Of a DNA stretch of 15,456 nt, positions 8,662 to 15,370 are shown piece after piece; position 1 is the stretch's first letter; every line of letters starts with the position of its first letter. Source of the DNA: Lentisphaerota bacterium (GTDB lineage Bacteria; Verrucomicrobiota; Lentisphaeria; Oligosphaerales; JAFGRS01). The DNA lies in contig JAAYZO010000281.1 in the NCBI GenBank assembly GCA_012514865.1, positions 1 through 15,456 on the forward strand, given 5' to 3'. The translations under genes and the position numbers were made by a program. Below the pieces are notes generated by a model. That model did not search any database. It had not been told where the DNA came from and worked only from the letters and a program-made list of their open reading frames with translations.

Positions 8662-9567
8662 TCAATCCTCGGACGAGCGCGGGTCGAGCGCATCGCGCAG
8701 GCCGTCGCCGACGAAGTTCAGGGAGAAGAGGGTCAGGGAGAAGCAGAGGGCCGGGAAGATCAGGAGCCACGGGTAGGCCTCCATCTTCTCGGCGCCCTCC
8801 TGGATCATGAGGCCCCATGAACTCATGGGCGGCTGGACGCCGAGGCCGAGGAAGCTGAGCATGGCCTCCAGGAGCATGACGGCGGGGACGGTCAGGGTCG
8901 CGTAGACCGCCACCGGGCCGAGGGCGTTGGGGATGATATGGCGGAGCAGGATCCGCGCCGGGCTCAGGCCGAGGCAGACGGCCGCCTCGACGAACTCGCG
9001 GCGGCGCAGGCCCATGACCTGGCCGCGGACGATGCGGGCCATGGTCAGCCACTGCACCGCACCGATGGCGACAAAGAGCAGCCGGATGTCCTGGCCGAAG
9101 GCGACCATGAGGAGGATGACGAAGACGGTGAAGGGCAGGGCGTAGAGGACGTCCACAATCCGCATCATGAGGGCATCGACGCGGTCGCCGGCGTAGGCCG
9201 AGACGGCGCCGTAGAGGACGCCGATGAGCATCGAGACAGCGGTGGCCAGGAAGCCGACGGCGAGCGAGACACGTCCGCCGTGGAGGACGCGGGTGAGGAC
9301 ATCGCGGCCGAGGGCGTCGGTGCCGAACCAGTGCTGCGGCGACGGCGGCCGGGCGCCGCGGGCGAGGTCGGTCGCGGCGTAGTCGTAGGGACTCAGCGGA
9401 GGACCGGCCAGGCAGGCCAGCGCCAGGACGACGAAGACGACCAGGCCGACCAGGGCCATGCGGTTGCGGCGCAGACGACGCCAGGCGTCACGCCAGAGCG
9501 AGGCGCGGCGCGGCGGGGCCGCGGCGGCGGCCGGTGCGGCGGTGGTGGTGTCAGGCGTTGCGGGCAT
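8662..9567 (-). CDS. oppC: Opp/Dpp-type ABC importer permease (OppC-like)
   Basis: An inner-membrane permease of about 301 residues. An Ala/Pro-rich, positively charged N-terminus (RRASLWRDAWRRLRRNRMAL) precedes the first membrane helix (VGLVVFVVLALACLAG), and then comes PHWFGTD-like QHWFGTDALGRDVLTR, a hallmark of OppC/DppC. The cytoplasmic coupling loop is recognisable in FVEAAVCLGLSPARILLRHIIPN. Further helices end at the C-terminus with FVGDGLRDALDPR, again typical. The start is either the ATG at 9567 or the adjacent GTG at 9570; both overlap the 3' end of the upstream permease gene by 17-20 bases, indicating coupled translation. The partner permease is the OppB-like protein. Family identity is secure, substrate is not. 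Confidence 0.9.
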   Translation of the reverse strand: MPATPDTTTAAPAAAAAPPRRASLWRDAWRRLRRNRMALVGLVVFVVLALACLAGPPLSPYDYAATDLARGARPPSPQHWFGTDALGRDVLTRVLHGGRVSLAVGFLATAVSMLIGVLYGAVSAYAGDRVDALMMRIVDVLYALPFTVFVILLMVAFGQDIRLLFVAIGAVQWLTMARIVRGQVMGLRRREFVEAAVCLGLSPARILLRHIIPNALGPVAVYATLTVPAVMLLEAMLSFLGLGVQPPMSSWGLMIQEGAEKMEAYPWLLIFPALCFSLTLFSLNFVGDGLRDALDPRSSED

Positions 9568-10474
9568 CACGCAATCTCGGATCGAGCCAGAGGTGCACGA
9601 CGTCGACCAGGAGGTTCAGGACGACGATCAGCACGGCGTAGAACAGCACCGTGCCGAGGACCATGGTGTAGTCGCGGTTGAAGGCGGCGTTGACGAAGAA
9701 CCGCCCCAGGCCGGGTATGAAGAAGATCGTCTCGACGGCGAAGGACCCGGTCAGCAGCCCGGCGCTGGCCGGCCCGAGGTAGGTCACCACCGGCAGGAGC
9801 CCGCCGCGCAGGCCATGCCGGACGACCACCTGCCAGCCGGGGAGGCCCTTGGCGCGGGCCGTGCGCATGTAGTCCTGCGAGAGGACCTCGAGCATGCCGC
9901 CGCGGGCCAGGCGGGCGATGTAGGCGGCGTAGTACAGCCCCAGGGTCAGGGCCGGCAGGACGCGGTCGCCGGGGTGGTCCCAGCCCATCGGGTTGACCCA
10001 GCCCAGGGTCAGGGCGAAGGCGAGGATCAGGAGGGGCCCGAGCACGAAGCTGGGGAGGCAGATGCCGCCCATGGCCACGCCCATGAGGAGGTGGTCCCAG
10101 AGGCGGTTGCGGCGCACCGCCGCGACCACCCCGGCGGGGATGCCCAGGACGAGGGCCACCACGAGGGCGTAGGCGCCCAGTTCGAGCGACACCGGGAAGG
10201 CCTCGGCGATGACCTCCTGCACGGTGCGCTCGGGGTGGCGGAACGACGGCAGGTCGCCGCGCAGAAGGTGCGTCATGTGCTGGAGGTACTGCCGCCAGAG
10301 CGGCTCGTCAAAGCCGTAGCAGGCCGCCAGGCGGGCGCGCACGTCGTCGGGCATGCGGCGCTCGTCGGAGAAGGGGTCGCCGGGGGCCAGGCGGACCATC
10401 AGGAAGGTCGCCACCGAGATGACCAGCAGCACCGGCACTGCCTGCAGCACTCGTCGGGAGATCAGCCGCCACAT
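9551..10474 (-). CDS. oppB: Opp/Dpp-type ABC importer permease (OppB-like)
   Basis: A 307-residue inner-membrane permease and first gene of the operon. MWRLISRRVLQAVPVLLVIS opens with the usual amphipathic lead and first helix, followed by FLMVRLAPGDPF, the conserved OppB/DppB segment. The coupling loop is DYMRTARAKGLPGWQVVVRH, and the C-terminal VDVVHLWLDPRLR is typical. The frame is open further upstream to 10639, but those 55 residues are Pro/Arg-rich translation of the repeat region (PQCPQCPQCP) and are not part of the family; the start at 10474 gives the normal length. A weak AGAGGG lies about 13 bases upstream. No solute-binding protein gene precedes or follows the four genes within the window, so that component must be encoded elsewhere or be shared. 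Confidence 0.9.
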   Translation of the reverse strand: MWRLISRRVLQAVPVLLVISVATFLMVRLAPGDPFSDERRMPDDVRARLAACYGFDEPLWRQYLQHMTHLLRGDLPSFRHPERTVQEVIAEAFPVSLELGAYALVVALVLGIPAGVVAAVRRNRLWDHLLMGVAMGGICLPSFVLGPLLILAFALTLGWVNPMGWDHPGDRVLPALTLGLYYAAYIARLARGGMLEVLSQDYMRTARAKGLPGWQVVVRHGLRGGLLPVVTYLGPASAGLLTGSFAVETIFFIPGLGRFFVNAAFNRDYTMVLGTVLFYAVLIVVLNLLVDVVHLWLDPRLRDARNA

Positions 10475-10552
10475 GGTTGCCCGCGGGCCCTCTCGTATGG
10501 CCGCCGCCCGGGATCGCCTGATCCCTGGATTGGCGCGCGGCACTGGGCCAGT

Positions 10553-10558
10553 ACTATA
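10553..10558 (-). promoter_or_regulatory. Possible -10 element for the importer operon
   Basis: The minus strand reads TATAGT here (5 of 6 consensus), a conspicuous AT island in GC-rich sequence, 79 bases upstream of the OppB-like start. No convincing -35 box lies 16-18 bases upstream on that strand, so the call is weak. Confidence 0.25.
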
Positions 10559-10584
10559 GCGCCGCGGCGCCGGGCCGGGAGGGC

Positions 10585-10620
10585 GGGGACCGCGGGGACA
10601 CTGGGGACACTGGGGACATT
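10585..10620 (+). repeat. Nonamer tandem array (GGGGACNNN, four units)
   Basis: Four consecutive 9-mers are visible: GGGGACCGC, GGGGACACT, GGGGACACT and GGGGACATT. Two further related units (GGGGACGCT, GGGGATACT) occur at 10745-10762 at the end of the second heptamer cassette. Confidence 0.85.
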
Positions 10621-10622
10621 GA

Positions 10623-10672
10623 GGGACGGGAACGCCCAACGCTCAACACTGAAGCGGGGAGGATGCCGGGGA
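10623..10672 (+). repeat. Heptamer cassette, short copy
   Basis: A GGGACGGG lead is followed by three heptamers (AACGCCC, AACGCTC, AACACTG) and then AAGCGGGGAGGATGCCGGGGA. Lead and tail are repeated in the copy at 10679-10749. Confidence 0.85.
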
Positions 10673-10678
10673 AAACGG

Positions 10679-10749
10679 GGGACGGGAACGCCCAACGCTC
10701 AACGCTCAACGCCCAACGCTCAACGCTGAAGCGGGGAGGATGCCGGGGA
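10679..10749 (+). repeat. Heptamer cassette, long copy
   Basis: It has the same lead and tail as the copy at 10623-10672 but six heptamers (AACGCCC, AACGCTC, AACGCTC, AACGCCC, AACGCTC, AACGCTG). The 21-bp length difference is exactly three units, indicating expansion or contraction by slippage. Confidence 0.87.
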
Positions 10750-10800
10750 CGCTGGGGATACTCCAGCGGCATGCGGGTGCGCGGCGAACCCATCCTGGAG

Positions 10801-10827
10801 TCCCTTGTGTCCCTTGTGTCCCTTCTT
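10801..10827 (-). repeat. Inverted nonamer array
   Basis: The plus strand reads TCCCTTGTG, TCCCTTGTG, TCCCTTCTT. On the minus strand this is a GGGACACAA-type period-9 array, related in form to GGGGACACT at 10594-10620 but in opposite orientation. Confidence 0.75.
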
Positions 10828-10838
10828 GGGAGGCCCGC

Positions 10839-10882
10839 GGGCGCCGATGGCGCCCGCTGTAGCGGCGGCTGTGTCAGCCGCT
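10839..10882 (+). repeat. 44-bp double-hairpin element, copy 1
   Basis: With two flanking bases, GCGGGCGCC (10837-10845) pairs perfectly with GGCGCCCGC (10849-10857) around GAT. A second hairpin pairs GCGGCTG (10865-10871) with CAGCCGC (10875-10881) around TGT. The element recurs at 10920-10963 with 42 of 44 identical positions. Confidence 0.85.
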
Positions 10883-10919
10883 CTCCTGGAAGCGCCGAAC
10901 GTCGGCCCGGCCTCCTGCC

Positions 10920-10963
10920 GGGCGCCGATGGCGACCGCTGCAGCGGCGGCTGTGTCAGCCGCT
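10920..10963 (+). repeat. 44-bp double-hairpin element, copy 2
   Basis: It starts 81 bp after copy 1 and differs at two positions. The second hairpin (GCGGCTG-TGT-CAGCCGC) is identical; the first hairpin is weakened by a C-to-A change in its right arm. Confidence 0.85.
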
Positions 10964-11012
10964 CCGGGGGGGCCACGGAGGGCGCCGTGGACCCGCGTGC
11001 ACCCATACGGTT

Positions 11013-11060
11013 CCGGGGGTCGTGCTCTCGCGCGACCCCCGGCTACGATCTGGCACCCCT
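11013..11060 (+). repeat. Palindrome with conserved 26-nt tail (upstream copy of the 3' repeat family)
   Basis: CCGGGGGTCG (11013-11022) pairs perfectly with CGACCCCCGG (11033-11042), a 10-bp stem. The tail at 11035-11060, containing CCCCGGCTACGATCTGG, is identical over 26 bases to 15409-15434 and differs at one base from 15319-15344. The downstream GGCACCC/GGGTGCC hairpin of the other copies has decayed here. Confidence 0.85.
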
Positions 11061-11124
11061 TCAGCGTGACCCCGTGAGCGCTGAGGCGATGTTCGATCAG
11101 CCCTGCCTTGCCCTCCCCGGCGCC

Positions 11125-11153
11125 TTGCCGCGGCGCCGGGCGGGGGGTACCTT
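11125..11153 (+). promoter_or_regulatory. Sigma-70-like promoter candidate for the lyase-propeller gene
   Basis: TTGCCG (11125-11130) and TACCTT (11148-11153) are 17 bases apart, giving a likely transcript start near 11160 and a leader of about 34 bases. It matches the arrangement at 1952-1980 in hexamers and spacing. Both boxes are degenerate. Confidence 0.35.
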
Positions 11154-11178
11154 CCCGGAGTCTCTGTTGTCGCGCAGG

Positions 11179-11184
11179 AGAGGG
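11179..11184 (+). promoter_or_regulatory. Ribosome binding site that sets the start at 11194
   Basis: AGAGGG lies 9 bases before the ATG at 11194; an overlapping AGGAG begins at 11174. This supports 11194 over the first in-frame ATG at 10663, which lies in the heptamer repeats. Confidence 0.65.
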
Positions 11185-11193
11185 CCGCACCTC

Positions 11194-14100
11194 ATGCTGT
11201 CACCATGCCTTTGCTGCATCACCGGGCATCGCCGGCCGTCGTTCGGGCGGTCTGTGTGGCTGGCTGCGGTGGCCGGTCTGCTGCTGGGGAGTCTCGCCAT
11301 GGCTGCCGCCGAGATCACGGTGCTGAAGGACCTGCATCTGACCACGACCCTGGTCGCGGGCGGGGCGCCGCGTGCGGCGATCGTGTCGCCTCCGGGGTCG
11401 CCCTGGGGCGCGGTGGCGGTCGATCTGCGGGACCGCCTGCGCGGTCTCTCGGGTGTCGATCTGGCGATTCTGGCGCCCGGCGCCCTGACGGCCGAGCATC
11501 TGGCAACGCTGAACCTGGTTGTGCTGGGCAATGCTGCGGACAACGACCTGGTGCGTCGGCTGTACTGGCAGCGCTGGCTCTACGACACCTGGTTCCCTGG
11601 TGACAGCCGCCACGTGGTGCGGTCGATTCACGACCCGTTCGGGCATGGCACCAACGTGATCTTCCTGGGCGGCGAGAATGCGGCGGCGGTGTCGGCGGCC
11701 GCGGCGTCTTTCGTGGCGCGTCTGCAGCCTGGCGAGCCGCTGTCGGTCGGCTGGGTGATGGCGTTCGAGGGTGCTGACGGTCGCCGCGAGGGCCCGGTCA
11801 GCGCGGCCGAGCTGGCGTCGTGCCGCGAGCGCGCGGCGAAGGCCCTCGAGTTCAAGAACGGCCGCAACCTCATCTCGATGGCCGCGGCCATGGCACGGCG
11901 CTACTACGAGACCGGCCAGGACGGCTGGGCGGAGGCCTTCCTGATCGCGATGCGGGCGCACCGCGACCTCGGCGAGCCCGGCATGGGCACCCACATGAAT
12001 GTCTACGACGCCGTGTCGCGCTGGGATGCCATCGAGGAGAGCCCGGTGTTCAGCGACGCCGACCGGCTCTTCGTGACCAACCACTTCCTCTACATCCTGC
12101 GTTCGGAGGAGGGCTGCCAGCACGGCTTCTTCCGGCAGGGCACGCGCACGGCCGGGGTGCGCCACAATCACCAGACCCTCCCCGGTCTGGCCGGCCTCTT
12201 CGGCGGGCGCTACGTCGAACGCGGCTACGGCCTCGCCGAGGCGGCCGAGTGGCAGCAGGCGGCACGGGCGCTGTTCGAGAGCCAGGCGGTCTCGCACAAG
12301 CCCCAGTGCGACTGCAACTGCTACGAGTGGACGACCCTCGACCAGACCGGCACCTGGGCCCTGGCCTCGGGCGACGAGCGCTTCTTCAGCAGCGGCGTCA
12401 TGCGCGCCGCCGCCGAGCGGGCGCTCCTGCAGTTGGACAACCGCGGCTACTCGGCGGCCAACGGCGACTTCTGGACCCTGGATTACTTCCCGCAGGCGCT
12501 CTTCGAGCAGGCGGCCGCCTACTACCGCGACGGGCGTTACGAGTGGGCCATGCGCCGGCGCTATGCCGGGCAGTCCGGCGAGGCGCGCCGCGGCGTGGCG
12601 CACCTGGTACGCGATCTCGAGCCGGTGCCGCCGACGGACATGGTCGGCATCCGCGTCGCGCCGATGAGTCCGCAGTTCTACGCGGCGCCGCAGACGACCA
12701 TGCCGGGCGAGCCGGTGCGGACGGTGCCGCTGGAGCGCAGTTTTGACAAGATCGCCTTCCGGGGCGGCCTGGACAGCGAGGACGAGTATCTCCTCCTCGA
12801 TGGCATCGGCTGCGGCAGCCATGGCCACGTCGACGCCAATGGCATCGCCCAGTTCAGCGACCACGGGCGCATCTGGCTGATGGATGTCTCGTACACCGAG
12901 GCGCCGAGTCTGCGCGACCACAATGCCGTCACGGTGTTGCGCGACGGCCTGACGTCGTCGCCGCCGCCCCTGGCCGACCTCGACCCGTCGACGGGCCTGG
13001 CCGACCTGCCGAGTGTGGGCTTCACCAAGACCTCGCTGCTGGACTACAGCGGCGTGGACTGGCACCGCCAGATTGCCTGGGTCAAGGGCCGCTACGTGGT
13101 GGTCCTCGACGAGCTGGTGGCGCGCGAGGCCGGCGAGTACACCCTGCGTTCGCACTGGCGCACGCCGGGGGCGGGCCGCCTGGAGGGGCTGAGTTTCGCG
13201 GTGACGCAGCAGGCCAAGGCGGTGTCGGCCGGCGAGGCCGTCCAGGCGATCACGCGTCCGGACGCCGAGGGCGACGGTCGCTGCATCAAGTGGCAGCGCG
13301 GCGACGCGGTGCTGAGCCGGCGCGTGGCCCTGAGTCGCGGGGCCTGGTCGGTCGTCGTCGTCGGCTGCGGACACCACAGCGGCGACGACTCGTTCCACCT
13401 GCACCTCGATGGCAGGCAGGTCGGCGATGTCTTCCTCTCCCGCGAGAAGGTCAGCCCGTCTTCGCCGGTGGGCATCGACATCACCGCCGATGGCGAGCAC
13501 GAGATTGGCCTGAGCCTGCGGGAGAGCCCGGGCACGATCTGCGACCGCGTGATCCTCACCGGCCCGGAGGGCCAGGAGGTCGTCATCGATGCCTTCGACC
13601 TCGAGGCCACACTGCCGGCGGCGCCCCGCGTCGATACCTTCGCCCTGCATTGCCTCGGGGCCGACAAGGGCAGCCTGGTCCTCGACACCGACCAGGTGGG
13701 CAAGTGGTTCAAGCCCTACCCCTGGAGCGACCCGGTGGTGAGCATCGTGCAGTTCACCGCCTCGAGGGCGCTCGCGGCGGGGGCGCGTCACTGCCTGGCG
13801 GCGGCCTTTGCGGCTGGCCACACCGCGGCGCCGTCGGCGGTCGCGATGCGTCCGCTGGCCGATGGGGTGGTGCTGGTGCGCGATGGCGACGCCATCGCCT
13901 GTCTGGGTATCGGCCCGGCGAGATTCCGTCTGGGCGCGAGCGAGGTGAGTGTGCAGGCCGGCCAGTTCATGCTGGCGGCCGACCGCGTGGCGGTGCGTGC
14001 CGGCACGGCCCTGGACTGGCGCGGCGCGCTGGTGGCGTCGGCTGAGGCGTCGTCGGTCGAGGTGGTCCTCGAGGATGACTCCGCGGGGCGCCGTGACGAC

Positions 14101-15282
14101 CTTTCGCAGGCCTGGTCTGCGGCTGAGGCCCCGGCGTCCGCGCCGCCGGCTCCGGCGCCATCGGGGCGGCCGCTGGAGGTCCTCTGGAGCGCCGCTGCGG
14201 ACACGCCGGTGCTCAGTCTGGCGCAGGACGACCGATCCGGCGGGGCCGACGAGGAGGCCGTGGTGGCCCTCGGCGGTGCCGATGGCAGCGTCCGCTGTCT
14301 GGATGGCGCCGGGCGGCCACGGTGGTCCTTCACGGCCGGCGGGCCGGTCAACTCGGTGGCCTTCGCCGACCTCGATGGCGATGGCCGCCTGGCGGTCATC
14401 GCCGGCAGCGACGACCGCCGATGCTACGCCCTGCATCCCGATGGCCGCGAGCGCTGGCACTTCGAGGGTGAGGCCGGCGACGACCCGTACTGGTCGCGCT
14501 ACTGGAAGGCTGGTGAGGTCGAGAAGGTCCTGGCGGCCGATCTCGATGGCGACGGCCGCATGGAGGTGCTCTTTGCCGCCGCCAACATGAACGTCCACGC
14601 CTGCAGTCCGGACGGCCAGCGTCTCTGGCGCTACCGTCAGTATGGCATCTGCAGCTCGCTGGTGACGGCGGATCTTGAGGGCACGGGTCGTCGGGCGGTC
14701 CTGGCCGGTCCGGCGACGATCACCTGCGTGAGCACCTGCGCCCTGATCGACGCCGCGGGGAAGGTCCTGAGCACCTTCGGCAACGACGGCTGGTCATCGG
14801 CCCTGACGGCGCTGGCCGTCGTCGATCTGGACGGCAGCGGCCGGCCGGTGGCGGCCTGCGGCACGAACAAGAATAACCTCTACGCCCTGACCGCCAGCGC
14901 GGGCAAGCTGGCGCAGCGCTGGAAGGCATCGATCGGCGATGTCGTCACCTGCCTGGCCGCGGCGCGCCTGGACGGCACGCCGAAGGAGCAGGTCGTGGTC
15001 GGCTCGGCCAGCGACTATGTCTACGTCCTCGACGGTGCCGGCGCCATCCTCTGGCGGGCCAACCTCCATGAGGTGGTGCAGGCCGTCTGGGCCGGCGATC
15101 TGGATGGCGACGGCCGCGACGAGGTCGTCGCGGTGACCGATCGCGCCGTCGTCATCCTCGACACCGGCGGGCGGGTGATTGCCAGCCACACGACCGCGAG
15201 CCCGATACGGGCCTTCGCCGGCGGGCAGCGCCTCCTCGTCGGCTGTGAGGATGGCCAGGTGCTGGCGCTGCGGCTGCGCTGA
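11194..15282 (+). CDS. Secreted heparinase II/III-like lyase fused to an FG-GAP/VCBS-type beta-propeller
   Basis: A protein of 1362 residues with a signal peptide (basic RRPSFGR near 13-19, hydrophobic core, ending about AMAAA at 35-39). Residues about 40-190 form an alpha/beta domain with LNLVVLGN and GTNVIFLGG strands, reminiscent of the N-terminal domains of GH67/GH20-type proteins. Next is a helical, toroid-like region with RHNH at 323-326, which recalls the Asn-His pair of polysaccharide lyases, and an unusual CDCNCYEW at 372-379. GSHGHVDANG (H543, H545) and the following WLMDVSY match the heparinase II/III-like beta domain. After an Ala/Pro linker near residue 985, six calcium-loop-like segments begin at about 1059, 1116, 1160, 1211, 1258 and 1302 (DLDGDGR in three, degenerate in the others), as in FG-GAP/VCBS propellers. 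The likely reaction is beta-elimination of a uronate-containing glycan; the substrate is unknown. It is transcribed away from the importer and bracketed by related repeats. Confidence 0.82.
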   Translation: MLSPCLCCITGHRRPSFGRSVWLAAVAGLLLGSLAMAAAEITVLKDLHLTTTLVAGGAPRAAIVSPPGSPWGAVAVDLRDRLRGLSGVDLAILAPGALTAEHLATLNLVVLGNAADNDLVRRLYWQRWLYDTWFPGDSRHVVRSIHDPFGHGTNVIFLGGENAAAVSAAAASFVARLQPGEPLSVGWVMAFEGADGRREGPVSAAELASCRERAAKALEFKNGRNLISMAAAMARRYYETGQDGWAEAFLIAMRAHRDLGEPGMGTHMNVYDAVSRWDAIEESPVFSDADRLFVTNHFLYILRSEEGCQHGFFRQGTRTAGVRHNHQTLPGLAGLFGGRYVERGYGLAEAAEWQQAARALFESQAVSHKPQCDCNCYEWTTLDQTGTWALASGDERFFSSGVMRAAAERALLQLDNRGYSAANGDFWTLDYFPQALFEQAAAYYRDGRYEWAMRRRYAGQSGEARRGVAHLVRDLEPVPPTDMVGIRVAPMSPQFYAAPQTTMPGEPVRTVPLERSFDKIAFRGGLDSEDEYLLLDGIGCGSHGHVDANGIAQFSDHGRIWLMDVSYTEAPSLRDHNAVTVLRDGLTSSPPPLADLDPSTGLADLPSVGFTKTSLLDYSGVDWHRQIAWVKGRYVVVLDELVAREAGEYTLRSHWRTPGAGRLEGLSFAVTQQAKAVSAGEAVQAITRPDAEGDGRCIKWQRGDAVLSRRVALSRGAWSVVVVGCGHHSGDDSFHLHLDGRQVGDVFLSREKVSPSSPVGIDITADGEHEIGLSLRESPGTICDRVILTGPEGQEVVIDAFDLEATLPAAPRVDTFALHCLGADKGSLVLDTDQVGKWFKPYPWSDPVVSIVQFTASRALAAGARHCLAAAFAAGHTAAPSAVAMRPLADGVVLVRDGDAIACLGIGPARFRLGASEVSVQAGQFMLAADRVAVRAGTALDWRGALVASAEASSVEVVLEDDSAGRRDDLSQAWSAAEAPASAPPAPAPSGRPLEVLWSAAADTPVLSLAQDDRSGGADEEAVVALGGADGSVRCLDGAGRPRWSFTAGGPVNSVAFADLDGDGRLAVIAGSDDRRCYALHPDGRERWHFEGEAGDDPYWSRYWKAGEVEKVLAADLDGDGRMEVLFAAANMNVHACSPDGQRLWRYRQYGICSSLVTADLEGTGRRAVLAGPATITCVSTCALIDAAGKVLSTFGNDGWSSALTALAVVDLDGSGRPVAACGTNKNNLYALTASAGKLAQRWKASIGDVVTCLAAARLDGTPKEQVVVGSASDYVYVLDGAGAILWRANLHEVVQAVWAGDLDGDGRDEVVAVTDRAVVILDTGGRVIASHTTASPIRAFAGGQRLLVGCEDGQVLALRLR

Positions 15283-15370
15283 TCCCGGGGGTGTCCCTGG
15301 CGCCGTTGGCGCCGGTCAACCCCCGGCTACGGTCTGGCACCCCTCCCAGGGTGCCGGGGCGGTGGCACGG
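15281..15370 (+). repeat. 90-bp tandem repeat, unit 1
   Basis: The unit starts with the GA of the lyase stop codon. CCGGGGGT (15285-15292) pairs with ACCCCCGG (15319-15326) and encloses a hairpin, CTGGCGCC (15297-15304) with GGCGCCGG (15308-15315). A second hairpin pairs GGCACCC (15336-15342) with GGGTGCC (15349-15355). It may act as the 3' end of the lyase transcript, although no T-tract follows. Confidence 0.9.

Larger units (their letters stand above)
10475..11193. other. 719-bp gene-free, repeat-rich region between divergent genes
   Basis: This stretch separates the minus-strand importer operon from the plus-strand lyase gene. Open frames cross it only because stops are rare in GC-rich repeats. 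It holds, in order: a possible importer promoter, a nonamer array, two copies of a heptamer cassette, an inverted nonamer array, two 44-bp hairpin elements 81 bp apart, a CCACGG/CCGTGG hairpin (10973-10990), a 10-bp palindrome with a conserved tail, and a lyase promoter candidate. No transposase, tRNA or CRISPR structure is seen. Confidence 0.75.

Noticed and set aside
8658..8693. Upstream ATG for the OppD-like gene
   Set aside because: It lies inside the OppC-like gene and adds 12 basic residues not typical of the family; the ATG at 8657 has a better ribosome binding site and the family-like start.
9458..10729. 423-residue open frame on the plus strand
   Set aside because: It is antisense to the two permease genes and runs into the repeat region; its His/Gly/Asp-rich sequence has no domain.
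10585..10963. CRISPR array
   Set aside because: Repeats are 7, 9, 44 or 50-71 bp with no regular unique spacers, and no cas gene is nearby.
10663..11193. N-terminal extension of the lyase-propeller protein by 177 residues
   Set aside because: It is translation of heptamer, nonamer and hairpin repeats (NAQRSTL strings), has no ribosome binding site, and would bury the signal peptide that begins after the ATG at 11194.
10475..11193. Insertion sequence
   Set aside because: No transposase frame, no terminal inverted repeats of IS type and no target duplication could be found; the hairpins fit REP-like elements better.
11200..14598. 1132-residue open frame on the minus strand
   Set aside because: It lies entirely antisense to the lyase-propeller gene, shows low-complexity Arg/Ala/His/Gly composition and no domain, and is explained by high GC at third codon positions.
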